Shown piece after piece: positions 30,369 through 42,739 of a DNA stretch of 64,000 nucleotides. The notes under the pieces are model-generated. The model ran no database searches. It saw only the letters and a list, made by a program, of their open reading frames with translations, and was not told where the DNA came from. The stretch is from Phylloscopus collybita (lineage: Eukaryota; Chordata; Aves; Passeriformes; Phylloscopidae), in assembly GCA_027886175.1 (NCBI GenBank), contig JAJNNQ010000098.1, positions 372,001-436,000 of the forward strand. Reading direction: 5' to 3'. Numbering within the stretch: position 1 is the stretch's first letter; every line of letters starts with the position of its first letter. A program made the translations under genes and the position numbers.

Positions 30369-32907
30369 CAGTGCTTTTTGTTCATATACCAAAGGATCTA
30401 GAGCTTTCATTTGTCATTTCAAGGTGGTAAGGGATAGAAATTTTCCTATTTATCTATGCTGTTTTCTGAGATGCAGTTCAAGTTTTGGTGAACGTTGAAT
30501 AAAAGCAAGTAGTAAATGATAGGATTAGGTATTTTGGCAGGGAACTTTTTGAAAGAGGGAAAAGAAGATCCCAGCTGAAGTGTGAATATAAAAAAAAGTC
30601 CTTTGTTTTATACATTAAGAATTTAAAGAGAAAGTTCAGAAATCCAGAATAAGGATTTTTGTCATTTAACTTTTCTCAAGTGTCACTGTAAAGAGAGTGA
30701 TTTGGCTTTTATGATACAATTATTAATTGTATTAAATAAGTGCTGCTTTGGTCATCTCTGAAAATCTTGACAAGGTTGAGAGCTACAAATCTTTCAGTTT
30801 GTGTGTCATTCTGCCCTGATCACAATGGCTGGAGCCTCTGAGAGAAGATGAAGTGTAGCATATATGTCTTTAGAATTAGTCTGCTCTCTGTGTCACGGGA
30901 CTCAGCTCTGGCAGACGGATGCTCTGAGATACATAAATCAGGAACTAACCTGGATGTGTCCTGATTTGGGATGCTGGAATCCAGCTGTGTCTGTGGGAAT
31001 ATGTTCTTTAATGCTTCATTGAGCCTGTTCCCACAGAAATGAAAATGCATGTGTTTGGCATACTCCTGTGCTTGGCTGGTTGATCAAAATTGATTTTTTC
31101 TCAGCCTTTTTTTCTCACTCCTCTTTTCATGGGCATCATTTTCCATTACTTAAATTTATTCTGAAGCTTCCTTCCCCCAACTTATTTGAATATGCCTGTA
31201 TAATCTGCACAAAGCAGTGTCCTTTTGGACATGTGATAAAAAATTATTAGAGCTTCAAATTTTTTAACAGTTTACTCCAGCTGCTGGATTTCTTCCTGTA
31301 TTAAAATCACTTAAAATCTCTTTTCAGTTCTGTTCAGAAGGCAAATTATCTAGGAAGGGAAGATAAAGCAAAACTGGCAGATTGAGTATTTCCTGGTGAG
31401 CTGTGTGTATTTTAAAACATGCAGTTCTGGGATGCAATGTATAAAACATGCATATTCTATTCTAATGACATTCCAGAAAGTTCCATTCCCAGGTCTGAAA
31501 TGTTTGGAAGTGATAGGAAGGAATGTGCAGCTTCAGATGGCAGCCTGACTCCTGTGAAATTAGGGGGGGAGTTATCTGTGGAGTCCAGAACAAAATGTTC
31601 CTGTTACTGTCTACACTGCTTGTACTGCAGCATGGGGAAAATGTCCTTTTTTAAACTGAAATAAAAGAAGAACAAGAAGTTGAGCCATGTTTTACTAAAT
31701 ATCCCATATTGCACTGTAAAATCATCTTGGTAGAGTGAGTTCCTCTTCCTCTGCTTTCCTTTCCAACTCAATGTGATAGAAGGTAGGAGAGAGAAGAGCA
31801 ATTCTGTTACCAATATTTTGGAGGCTGAAAGATGTTAATGGATTTTTTCTAGCATTAGGCAAATAGTCTGACAGGACAATGAATAATTTTTAAAATCTCT
31901 GCTCTCACAGTATAAGAGCAGAACACTTCTGTGTTCCGCACATTTTAAAATTTTCAATAACATAAATGATGTTCTAAGAGGAATGATTATTTGGCTCAGA
32001 ACTGCACTATCCTTTTCAGTAATAATTTATTTTCAAAGTATTTGAAATTTTTACATTATGATAGGTAGTGTCCTGGTTTTGCCTCATATTTACTAATATA
32101 TTACAGGTATTCTGTTAATTAATCCATCTTTTCTAGTTGTCTGAATCTAAGAAAAACTTTTGAATATTACTTAGGACATTACATACTGTGAAGATAGAAT
32201 TCCAAAGGCAAATTAAACAGGTACCAGATCTATTTATGTCAGACAGTCCAGCAGAAAGAACCATGGCCCTGAATAAACCCCAAATTTGAGAATGCAAATG
32301 AGAGATTTCCGAAATGGGACACCTGGGGCAGCTGATGATGGGTATTGAAATGTGAATTGTATCTTGAGTCTTTGGGTTATTTTTTTTGGTTTTGTTTAGG
32401 TTTAGGTGGTTTTTGTTGGGATTTTTGGGGTTGCGAGGGCATTTCCAGCATTGTTAAAGGAAACATGAGAAAACAACAAAGATTCTGCCAAAAAAGAGTA
32501 AACATATTACATCTTGTCAACCTTTTATCTGTCCTTTGGCACAAACTGGAGTTCAGTGGGATGTCAGGTACATAACTGAATTTGATTTTCTGAATCTCTC
32601 TTCTGGTGAAGCAGGAACAGCCATCCCTGTCCCTGGGTGTTGGCTGTGCTGTTTATGTGATGAGGTTTCAGGGGACACCCTGGGAGAGGATCTAAACTTC
32701 TCACATCAGTTCTTGTCCCACTTGAGGCACAACATTGTTGGCAATTTCCAGGAATACCCTTGAAGTCACCTCGTGATTTGAAATGCTACATAACTTTTAA
32801 ATCACAGCATATAACTAATATTAAACCAAAAAATATCTGCTGTCTTTACAGTTATATCAGCATTACAGCCAGAGGGAAAATCCCTCCTTTCCTAGATTGC
32901 CCATCAT
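30369..32907. other. No gene recognised
   Basis: AT-rich non-coding DNA with no domain-bearing ORF. Confidence 0.5.
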
Positions 32908-32912
32908 CCTCT

Positions 32913-33535
32913 TGTGATGGTTTAAGGCCAATTTGGGAGGAGAACTCCTAGGGAAACCCTCCCACCCCTCCCCCCACTCGGTTCGGGAGAAGAACTTCTC
33001 AGAGAGAGAATGGAAAGAAACCTGTTTATTAGACCAGCAAAGCACTCCCCCAGCACAATAAATTGAACAATACCGGATGATGAATTAGGGAAAAGCAAAG
33101 TCCCTCCTGTAGGTGGTTTTTGCTCTCAATTATTTCCAGCGCTGGTGGATTTTGCTGCGCTGAATTGGTCCCTGGTGGGTCCTGGTGCCAGCTCCCCCGG
33201 TGCCCCCCGGGTCCTCAGTCTAGGGGGAGGTTTGAACAGTTCCAAAAAAACAGGCAGAAAAAAGGGATAAAAAGCAAAAAAGGAAAAAAAAAAAAAAAAA
33301 AAAAAAAGGCAAAGCTTCTCAGCCCTAACTAAGCTAAGCTAGCTACAAGCAAAGCAAAGCGAAAGTGAGTGCTGCAAGGAAAAAAAACCTGCGTCTTGGT
33401 GCCAGTGACTCATGTTCTCAAGGTCAGTCTGTGAGATTTCTGAAAACAAACTGTGCACTTTCTCCCTGTTTACTCTCAGATCCAACATAAACCAAACAGA
33501 CGATTGGGGATACATTGTAACATCAACCCAGGACA
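32913..33535 (-). repeat. Solo LTR, third ERV-L-like family, minus strand
   Basis: On the minus strand TGTCCTGGGTTG...CCATCACA, 623 bp, with the perfect 5-bp duplication CCTCT (32908-32912, 33536-33540). It is the same family as 49773-50375 and contains a 23-base A-run (plus, 33285-33307). Confidence 0.92.
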
Positions 33536-33540
33536 CCTCT

Positions 33541-34555
33541 TTTCCCTTTTTTTTGCCCATGTACCTGCTTGTGAGGTGCTGCTGTGGAAAAATTAGCCCT
33601 CATTTGTCTGCTATTTTAAAAGATAACTGCAAACTAATGAAATAAGAACAGTAAATACTGTGGAAGCTGAGTAAGAGGCAGCACTTAAAGGAGGAGGAGA
33701 AAGTAATACATCAAAACAAAAACCAGCTTTTTTTGTTGCACAAACCTCGAGGTGTCTGTGGCTAGTTTGCAGGGACTGAAGTGCCTTTTGTAGTTCTCCA
33801 ACATGGTCCTACTGTAAGCAATCAATACCTGGGCTGGGGGAAGCTTGTCCCTTTGACCAAACCTGTAAGATGGATCACCTGCATCAGTGTTATTTTTAGT
33901 AATAATTCATCAAGCTTTTACAGACACCTTGGTGCCTACAATAACATTAACACCTTTGAAGCCTCCCCTCTCCCCCCCCCATCACAGTCAATCTTGCTTC
34001 AGTCTTTTACAGCTTGGAAAGAATTCATCTATGGAGGCAAACAAGGCTAAGACAGGGTGTGTTGACAAGTCTCAAACTCACAGAAGCTATTTAGCATCTC
34101 CTAATAACGAGCAGAAAGTCCCTGGGTGACCCAGGCCAGGTTTCTGGAGGGGCAGCTGGAAGGAGTTCCCCAGTTTGCTGGAGTTCCATGGGGCAGCACT
34201 TGGCTGCAGAGCAGCTGCTGTCCCCAGGAAAAAGCAGCAGCAGAGTCCTTTTATTGTCTATAACCCCTCCTGATACTTAGGAACTTGCCCCACCCTATTC
34301 CTTCTTGTCCACTTGTTCCCAGATGCTGGAGAAAGGAAAACTGGGGTTTCTGAGTTGGAGGGCAGAGGGGACGGCTTTTTGCTGGATGGCAGCAAAAAGG
34401 GGGAAAGGAAAGGGGGATCTGGATCCCAGAGAATGATGGAGATAAGAAGGCTGCTCAGAGAACATGGGAGAGATCCTGCAAAGTCCAGGAGGGGGATAAA
34501 AGAATTTCTTTCATTGAAATGTGGGAGGGGAAAGGGATCTTAGATTAATAGGATA
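33541..34555. other. No gene recognised
   Basis: Non-coding sequence between two solo LTRs; only short ORFs without domains. Confidence 0.5.
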
Positions 34556-34561
34556 GGTTGG

Positions 34562-34903
34562 TGTCGCACACGACACAAAGAAACAACACTCACATGTTGC
34601 GGTGTCCAAGGCAGAAAAGAGGGCAGTTTATTTACAGCTTCAACATTTATCGAATTCCAGCAGTGACCATGGATTGGAGGAAGAAAATCTTCCTCTTCAA
34701 CCACACTGGACAACTCAACAGTCCATCAACAGTCTCCTCCTCATGAAAGGAATGTAAACATTGTTAGATTTTACAATAACAAAAGGTTATTTATATAAAA
34801 TTTTATCTGACTCCATTACAAAAGGTAAAAACAGAAGGCTAAAAATAAGACTTTAGAAAACTCCTTAAAGGGACAGAGGAGAACAGCAAAAACTCAGACA
34901 ACA
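34562..34903 (-). repeat. Solo LTR of the ERV-E family, minus strand
   Basis: 342 bp on the minus strand, TGTTGTCTGAG...TGCGACA, with the perfect 6-bp duplication GGTTGG (34556-34561, 34904-34909). It aligns with the LTRs of the provirus at 45274-50445. Confidence 0.93.
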
Positions 34904-34909
34904 GGTTGG

Positions 34910-37631
34910 GGAAGAGAGAAATACAAAACTCTAAACCACTCATAATCTTGTGAAGTTTTTGACAGTCCCTTGAGCCTCACTGACCCTTTTTTAACAGAAG
35001 CTCGTTGTAATTCCTTTGTGCTTCTGTGTCCTGTCTTTCATCCACGATACTGCCTGAAATTCCATGACTGTCTGATACTCCCCATGCATGGAATATCATT
35101 GTTCCACTCACGCCTACAGTAACTGCTCGTGTTCTCCAGTTGCCTTTGAATTTTGCATAATTGCAGAGCTTCCCCGAGCCCTTATTACACACCTGAGAGC
35201 TCTCTTATTGTGAAACATTCTGTCATTCATTTCCCACCTATGCTTCCTCTGCATTCTAGAAGAAATAAATAGATCATGCTACAATTAAAGCTAACCAAGT
35301 CATGGGCTTTCCTGTTTTCCTGAAAGCATTTTACATGGGTTCAAGACTCACAAAAATTATTGAGAAATAGGAGCAAAATTATTTGTTAGCTGCAAACCAG
35401 GGCAGAAGCCCCCTGCTCTACCACAGTGCAGCTGACTACGCTGCACCTTTTTCAGAATAAAAAGATAACCCATATTCTTGTTTACCAGATTTCTTTCTGA
35501 GCCATGGAAATTACTGTGAATGAGTATGGAAATGTTAACAGAGAAATTGGATGTTCTGAGATGGGAGTTCAGAGACAATTCCAGCTGCTCTTTTAACAAG
35601 AAAAGAATGTCAGATTTCTCACTGTGTGATTGTACAGGCACTCTAAACAATTTTTTTTGTTCTTGGTTTAGAATTGTGTTTCTAAAGTTGATTTATGTCT
35701 GAAACTGGTTGCTGATCTTAGGAAGACCAATTCAAAAGAATAAATTCTTGCAGCTTGGCAAGCTTCAGTGCAGAATGTTTAATGGTTGATTGTAGTCATG
35801 GTTCGTGCTGTGATGTTTTGGTTTTTCTGAAACTCTCCCAGGCACTGTTCTGTAAACAAGAGACATGTTTTCCTAAACGTATCCTATGTTTTGCATTCCT
35901 TTCCCTAGGAGGGATCTTTCCTGATGTCCCTCTGACTTGACCAATGTAGTTGAAGAAGTTTGTCTTTCTTCCACCCCTTGGGTGGGTTCTTTGCAAAATA
36001 GTATAAAGGGAAGAAATTCCCGGGTAATAAAGATTGATTTGGAGTCATTTCAGCCTTCTGACCTTGGGAGTCCGTGTCGTCGTTAATCTTAAACAGCATC
36101 AGTTGATTATTGTGGATCATTGAACTCCTTTCTGGAATAGTGTTAAACTGGTATATGGGGGTGTTATTAGTTTGAATTAATTTAATGTGTACTGGAACCA
36201 AATGGGATGATTCCATAAGGGATGTATTGATTACTTCTATCTTTCTGTGATGCTTCAAAAATTTTGGTTTTTAAAAGTGTTCACAAGCAAAGCTTTTTGT
36301 ACCTATCCTGTTCTACAGAAAGGACAGGAATTAAAATTTCTCCTTTAACCACAGCAGAGTATTTCTTAACCACAGTAGAGTATTTCTTAACTACAGTAGA
36401 GTATTTCTTTGTCTTTATGGATGTTCTGTTATTGGCAGTTCTTTATTGACCTCCCTTTCAACTCTGAAACTTTGGTTTTACTGTGGAAGTTAGAGATGAT
36501 GATTTAATTATGACCCGTGAGACAACATGGATTATTTTGAAACTACACAACAATGAAACAATGATAATTGAATGGTAATTTTTGTTACAAAAACCTGCTA
36601 TGTCCACATGGTAACAGATCTTGCCACGTGCATTTTGAGATGAACATCACTGCTGCTCAATATAACCCAGGCTGGTGAGTGGGATAAAATGGGAATACAT
36701 TGAAATAACACATGGGAGAGCTGTGTTCATGTAGCAGCAAGACAATTCAGGCCCTGAGGCTTTGTAGTTACTCTGAGAGATAAATTATCAGGGTTAGAGG
36801 GTGTAATTTAGTGAGGGTTGTGAAGGAAGAGGGAATTCAGTGGATCTCTTCAGGCAGGGCTGCAGACCCAGGGCTGGGGTTGGTGTTGATTTGCTGCCAG
36901 CTAGAGTAGGTTTTATACTGGAGGAAAGAAGCTAAATTCTGCTTGGATGAGGGGATTAGTAATTGAGGAGAATGTTCCCCTATCTGCTTCAGATTAGCCA
37001 TTTTACTCTTTCTTACACCCCAATGTGAAAATCTGTGGAGGGCAAACACTGTGTTTTTATTTTTGATTTCTGCAGCAAGCAGCAAAGAAAATTCTGTCAG
37101 CTTAATCAGACAGTATTATGTAAATGTGGGGGAAATTACAGTAGTTGATGTTTGAAGAGGGTTGTCAGCAGTGAAAGCATTTATAATGTTTGATAAAGTT
37201 ACGGCACTTTTTTTTTTTTTGAAACAAGTAAAAATAAAGCATGCACCACCACAATTTTCCATCCATTTACGTTTTAGATTCCCAGTGAAACTCAAATTCA
37301 ATTGTATCAAGTTTTGTCTAATCAGTGCAAATAGCTGACCGGTGTTAAATGCTAGTGTGATATATTTTTGTATTGATTTTGTTCACTCTTTCAACTGCTG
37401 AAAAAATAATGAACAAAATGAAGGGGGGGGGGGGGGGGAAAGCTGGAGCTGCATTAGCTGTGGTGAGGGCAGTTTGTGCCCAAGGAATTGACACGATGCA
37501 GGAGAATCCCAGCTAGCCCACGCTCCCTGGATCGTGCCGAGTGGCTGCCCCCGAGCCAAATCAGGCTCAAGTGGCAGTAGAGCAGGGCTGCTGATTCTGG
37601 CAGCAGCGAGGCTGCTCTCTACAGCACCAGT
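34910..37631. other. No gene recognised; G-run at about 37423-37438
   Basis: AT-rich DNA. A short tandem repeat of a 24-bp unit (gtagagtatttcttaaccaca type) occurs at about 36353-36410, and an uninterrupted G-run of about 16 at 37423-37438. No gene is visible. Confidence 0.5.
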
Positions 37632-38155
37632 TGTGAAGTGCCAAGGATCGGAGTAAAGACCAGGGAGGGGTCTTTCGAGTGCTTCTCAAAGGACTTTATT
37701 CCCTGAGGGGGGCAGTGACAAATAACTGAAGGACAAAGCACTGCACAAAATTTTAAACGGGGGAGGAACAGGGGAGGATACAATTCTTCAACCAATCAGG
37801 GATACAACTGGGAGGAGATTAAGGAGGGGCTCACAATATGACAACCAATAAGAAAGACAATGGGAGTGGAAAGGGTCACATGGACCAACGGGGCTTCGAA
37901 GAATAGGGGAATTCCTGGGAGGAGTTTAGGCAGGGGGTTGGGATAACAAGGACTGACAGGGAACTCTCAAGAACCAGGGATAGGGGTTAGGGAAGATTGA
38001 CATTATGTAAATGAGGTAACAGGTGGGTCCAGAGAGTGATGGACAACTGGGCAAGGGAGGAGGAAACTTGGGGTAAAACCATCCACCCAAGGGGAGGAAT
38101 AGGAACACACCATTCAAAAGGTTTTAGAAAAATATGCATAAAGAAAAACACAACA
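37632..38155 (-). repeat. Candidate LTR, minus strand
   Basis: Minus strand TGTTGTGTTTTTC...CACTTCACA with GAATAAAGTCC about 60 bases before the end, followed by TGGTGCTG, which could be a decayed PBS. No target duplication is seen. Confidence 0.45.
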
Positions 38156-38465
38156 CCACAAGGAATGGTGTGTTCACACAGAAGGCAGCAGAAAATATGG
38201 AACTCATTTTCTGTCTCTAGAGACGGATGTTTGGTGGTGATGGCTTCATTGTGTTGTTTTTGTGACATCACTGAAATACCAGAACACCTGAGATTTATTG
38301 GAGATTTAGAAATAAATAACCATAGTGGCTTTGACTCTTACAAATGAAATGCATTAGAATAAGCTGGAGTTACCTAAAGCTTGTAGAACTCAATGCAAAA
38401 CCTGGAAATTGAGAACAAGGGAGTGGAAAAAGCTGCAGTATTTCCATCACTGGATGTTAAAAATG

Positions 38466-38650
38466 AAGAATCACAGAAGGGTTTGGGTTGGAAGGGACCT
38501 TAAAGCCCATCCAGGGCCACCCTTGCCCTGGGCAGGGACACCTTCCACTGTCCCAGGCTGCTCCAAGCCCTGCCCAACCTGGCCTGGAACATTCCAGAGA
38601 TACAGGGGCAGCCACAGCATCTCTGGGCACCCTGTGCCAGGGCCTCAAAA
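38466..38650 (-). repeat. CR1 LINE 3' fragment
   Basis: The plus strand reads gggttggaagggaccttaaa, then gggcagggacacc and ctgctccaagccctgcccaa, the reverse complement of the typical avian CR1 3' end. The 3' end of CR1 is to the left. Confidence 0.9.
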
Positions 38651-39818
38651 CAGACAGAATCTCTCTGTACTGATGAGTACAGCAGAATTTTTGCTGATTT
38701 CACAGTGAGAAGTAGAATAACATAAAGTTTCTCCTACTGAAAGACATTTGCACTGCACTTTGGAATACCTGGCTGTTTCCACAGAAATCCCAGTTTAACC
38801 AGGATCCTCTCCTGGGATTCAGAACTGGTGATTTACCCTGTTTCAATAGTCCTACACCCTGCTGATCACACTTCTGTTTAAGCACCTCTGCAAAAGAAAC
38901 ACCTCATGGATCATTCAATTCAATTTCAACCTAGAAGTCTTTTTAGTGTAATTCAGTGAACTTTGATTTTTCATTACTCTATAATTGGAAGCTGAAAAGT
39001 AGCAGCATGTATAATTGTATGTCACAGTGCCTACAATATACCTTACTTGCAGGTGCATTTCCTTGATTTTCTTTTTGGTGTTGTAGGGTATCTGAATAGT
39101 TTTGAAATAGAAAATAATACTTCTGAGGTAGCATGCATAAAAAAATTATTTCATGTACTGAGCTTCTCTGGATCGAATTCTTTTGGTGCTGTGCAATTGC
39201 TTTACCTAACTTACAGCTCTGTTGGTTGACATATATCAACAAAGATAGCAGCAGACAGTCAATTATTTGCATTATGTTCAAAAGTATTCTCATCTCTGTT
39301 TTATAAGAAAAGAAACTTGAACAGAATAGAGCTTTTCCTATGCCAATTACTACTGTGCAGACTCCTGAGAGGAAGGAGCCATTCAAGTCAGACTTTTGGG
39401 GTTTGGTTGGTTGGTTGGTTTGTTGTTTGTAGTTTGTTTGGTTTCTCACATTGCTGTCAAAAATCAGACGTTTGAGAACATCAAATTATTTTAGGGGTAA
39501 AAAGTGCACTGACTTCAGCCTTTTCATTTGAAAACAGTCCTGCAAAAACAGTGTATAAAATACACTAAATGGCGGTGCTGCTTTTAAGAGAGAGAAGAAA
39601 AATTCTGGGTAGAGATCTTAAAGGGTTTTTTGTGGTTCCTGTTTAAAATTTCAGTGATGCTTTGCTAAAACCAGTACATTGGATAGCAAACACGGCAGAG
39701 TGGGTGGGAGGCTTTGTTTCCTGGAGTAACCAATGTGTGTTCACTCCCATGGCTGAGCATTTTCTTCTGTCCCCAGATAAACAGATTTGGGATTGATCAG
39801 ATATCAGATCAGGGATGA
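38651..39818. other. No gene recognised
   Basis: Non-coding sequence between a CR1 fragment and the ERV-D remnant. Confidence 0.5.
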
Positions 39819-39925
39819 TGGTGATTGACAAAGAGACATGGACTCCGTTGATTGCTCATATGAAGCTGATTTGTTTACCTAGCTGGTTTATATACTCTTC
39901 TATAGCTTGCTTATAGCAAAGCACT
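39819..39925 (-). repeat. 3' LTR remnant of ERV-D
   Basis: About 107 bp matching the PBS-proximal end of the LTR at 41989 (tggtgattgacaaagagaca..., tttatatactcttc). The upstream part is lost. Confidence 0.75.
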
Positions 39926-40099
39926 TGTTTGGGGTTCTGGTGGGCTAAAAATTCTTGTAGGGAGTAAATGAACAGAGGAGTCAAGCAACGTTACTGTGTC
40001 TGAGGTTGCCAGGTCTAGTCCAGAGCTTTCTGCAGTTGCTGGGCAAAGACTTGAGATAGTCTTCTGCTGGGCGTTCTCGGTGGCTTGTGGAGCTGACAT
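39911..40099 (-). pseudogene. pro: ERV-D pro, dUTPase N-terminal fragment
   Basis: The minus frame contains SSGLDLATSDTV followed by LLPTRIF, the first conserved block of retroviral dUTPases as found at the start of betaretroviral pro. Only about 40 residues of the domain remain before the deletion junction. It lies immediately downstream of the Gag zinc-knuckle region in a different frame, as expected for a frameshifted pro gene. No catalytic centre remains. Confidence 0.6.
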
Positions 40100-40147
40100 C
40101 TGCAGTAGTACTACCTGTGTTGGCTGATGTGTCGGCTGATGGGTTAT

Positions 40148-41583
40148 TTATGTCATCATGCGTCGCCAAGCTGCAGGCTTGTTCCAGTTTCCCTGGACTG
40201 GGCGACCTTTAGAATCATACTTAGAATGACGTTGACTAGCAAAATGACGACCTTTATGGCATCGTGGACATAAATCAAGAATCTTAGGCTTAGCTCTTTT
40301 TTGAGTAAGGCAGGTTTTTTTTAAGTGGCCTGATTTTTCACAGTTGTAGCAAACTGTTGAAGTGTTAGAAGCACCCTTGGCTGCTGCAAAAGCTGCAGCC
40401 ATAGCTTCATACTGATGTTCTATAGTTCCAATACACTTGCATGCTTCAACTATTTTGACAAGGCTTGGTTCTTGGTTTGGCAGGGACTTAAGGAGTTTTT
40501 TACAGTCAGCATTTGCATTTTCAACAGCAAGTTTTAAAAGCAAGATTTCACGGGCATCTGCATTATTAATTTGGCATTCTAGTGCTTGCTTAAGGCAGTC
40601 AATGAAATGCATATAAGGCTCTTGGGGCCCCTGGATAATAGTTGTAAATGCTTTCAGGGGTGTTTTTGTATTAGAGACCTTAAGAATGGCTTGGCGAGCT
40701 GCATCCTGAGTTCTATCAAGGGCTTCTCTTGGGCAATCTCGCACCTGGGTAGCTGGGTCGGAGTACGGACTCATCTTCATGAGCTGCCTGATAGTAAGGG
40801 CAGCCAGGGCTTGATTTGCATGACTTATGTAAGTTAAAAGAAGGTTTTGCAAGCCTTTCTTCTATTCTTTCTTCCACAGGCTGTATTGGATGGGACATAG
40901 CAACAAGCGAGCGAGGGTCTATAAATCATACGGAGTCATAATGTGGGCAGCAAACACAGAATCTAACAAGCTGATAAAATGCAGTGAACTGATACCATGC
41001 TCTGTAGCCGGCTGCCGTAACTTTTTGATTTTCGAAAAAGACAGCTGTTCTTAGTGGGCAGCCCGTTTTCTGATTTCAGAATACATTATTGGTGCTACAA
41101 TTCTTTCAGCAACTTTAAGTTCCCCCTCTCTTAATGCTTGTTGTTTTAAGCAGACTCAGTTGTCATGAGGGTCAGGAGGATATAAATTAGGCTCCTTGTT
41201 AGAGTCAATAGGTCCAGGATCAAAGGGATCCTCCTTTGGACTATCACTGTCTTCACCATAGCTAGCAGCGAAAGCCTTTACAGAGTCCAGGGGGGCCCCC
41301 TTCCTTTTCTTTTTAGAACACGGAGCTGAAACTGCAGGTGTTTTCTGTGGCAGAGGGGGGGCGGTGAGGGAGACAAACACTGGGAAGCAGTTTCATTGGT
41401 ATTTAGACAATTCTGAGACTCCTCCGAAGTGGAGGAGCTAGCAGCAGCTTGGTTTTTAGCAGCAGTTTTTTCAAGTGTTAAGGTAGTCTGAGAATCTGCT
41501 GTTGCAGGACAGGGTTTTCTTGCATTTTGGGAGTTTTCATGAGCTTTTAAAGCTTCAAAGGTCACTCTCCAGGAAGGTAGCAT
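40148..41583 (-). pseudogene. gag: ERV-D gag, frameshifted
   Basis: Upstream pieces (41583-41278 and 41380-41156) form a Ser/Pro-rich matrix-linker region. The best-kept piece (40852-40148) holds capsid and nucleocapsid: a major homology region QGPQEPYMHFIDCLKQAL, a CCHC knuckle CYNCEKSGHLKKTC and a second knuckle CPRCHKGRHF whose last cysteine is replaced. Two knuckles and an adjacent dUTPase point to a betaretrovirus-like element. At least two frame changes lie between 41380 and 40852. The ERV-B type Gag has only one knuckle, so the two lineages are separate. Confidence 0.75.
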
Positions 41584-41965
41584 TTGTGCAGCGGCTTTGT
41601 TTCTTCTGGTGGCTGAGTTTCACAATTTAACTCCTGCTTTGTCCCACAGATCTACTGTAAAGATCGTGGATTTGGTAACTCTGGGAACTTTAGTTGCCAC
41701 CTACTGTAATAAAAGTTTCAAATCATGCAAGGGCAAAGTTTTATCATGCTGTTGCAACAGCTTAAGCATAAGTTCAAAAACGTCCCTTTCTTGGCTAGAA
41801 ATCTCCTGACCTATAGTTCTTTGCAGCGAGCTAAACCCCAAACCCAGCGGGGTAGCTCACCTCCTAATCCTGGAGGAATCGTCGCTGGCTGGCTTCCCGC
41901 TTCTTTCAGCAGCACTTCAGTTCTGCAGGGCTCACCATCCAATCGCTCAGCTAGGAGAACATCGC

Positions 41966-41983
41966 TCCTCACACAGGGCACCA
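41966..41983 (-). other. Candidate PBS of ERV-D
   Basis: Minus strand TGGTGCCCTGTGTGAGGA, five bases after the LTR end. I cannot assign the tRNA. Confidence 0.4.
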
Positions 41984-41988
41984 TTTAA

Positions 41989-42415
41989 TGGTGATTGACA
42001 AAGAGACATGGACTCCATTGATTGCTCATATGAAGCCGATTTTATTGTTCACCTAGCTGGTTTATATACTCTTCCATTATATAACAGAATATATTGCCAA
42101 ATAATATTGCTTAATATATGCCTCATACCAATTAACACTGGTATGACTAAAATCTGCTAGCAAAGCGTGTTCTGTACCAGGTACACCATTATCTCCTGCA
42201 TTCCTTTCTCAAAATCCTGCTTCCCTTTGCCAAGGCTTGAGGCCTAGCAAATCCACTCCTGTCATGAGCTGAACAGTACTACCAGTTTGGTTCTCTAGCT
42301 GTATACCCACAAGGGAGATTGCCTGTCCCTGTTTAGGAAATTGTGTATCCTGTAAGGATTTTGCTTTGACAGAGAACTTACAGGCCTTCATGATGTAATT
42401 TTCATGTTGAGAACA
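41989..42415 (-). repeat. 5' LTR of ERV-D
   Basis: Minus strand TGTTCTCAACATG...CAATCACCA, 427 bp, with GAACAATAAAATCGG near the end and a TATATAAACC box upstream. The start is inferred from TG; no target duplication is found because the other end is deleted. Confidence 0.65.
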
Positions 42416-42739
42416 CATTCCCCACTCTTATATAGCTGATAATTCTAATAAACCATAAAACAATTTTGCACTTAAAAGTTTTCTTCCCTTACAAGCTTCT
42501 TTTAATGTGTCCAAAAGCTTGATTTACTGTAAGGTAATGGGACTTCCTCTTCTAAATCACCAAGATATTTCTGTACGTTCATAATTAAAGCAGTGGGATT
42601 TTTTCAATCTTTTATGTTTGGTGGCTGGAAGCTAACCTGGTTATCTGTGTTTGGGAGAATAAAGGAAAATCTCTGGACACAGTGATATCAGATACAACTG
42701 ACAGCAGTAATGCATTTTTAAGATAAAGATGTGAGGAGA

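Larger units (their letters stand above)
39819..42415 (-). mobile_element. ERV-D: betaretrovirus-like remnant with gag and the start of a dUTPase
   Basis: Minus strand order: 5' LTR (42415-41989), PBS (41983-41966), leader, decayed gag (about 41583-40148), the start of a dUTPase/pro region (40099-39911), then a short 3' LTR remnant (about 39925-39819) repeating the U3/U5 end of the 5' copy. Most of pro, all of pol and env, and most of the 3' LTR are deleted. Gag shares no close wording with ERV-B, so this is another class II lineage. Confidence 0.8.

Noticed and set aside
36353..36410. 24-bp unit repeated about three times
   Set aside because: Short local tandem duplication in AT-rich DNA; no sign of a functional array.
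42209..42418. Minus-strand 69-codon ORF at the start of the ERV-D LTR
   Set aside because: Considered as an LTR-encoded protein, but it shows no recognisable motif and probably reflects chance.
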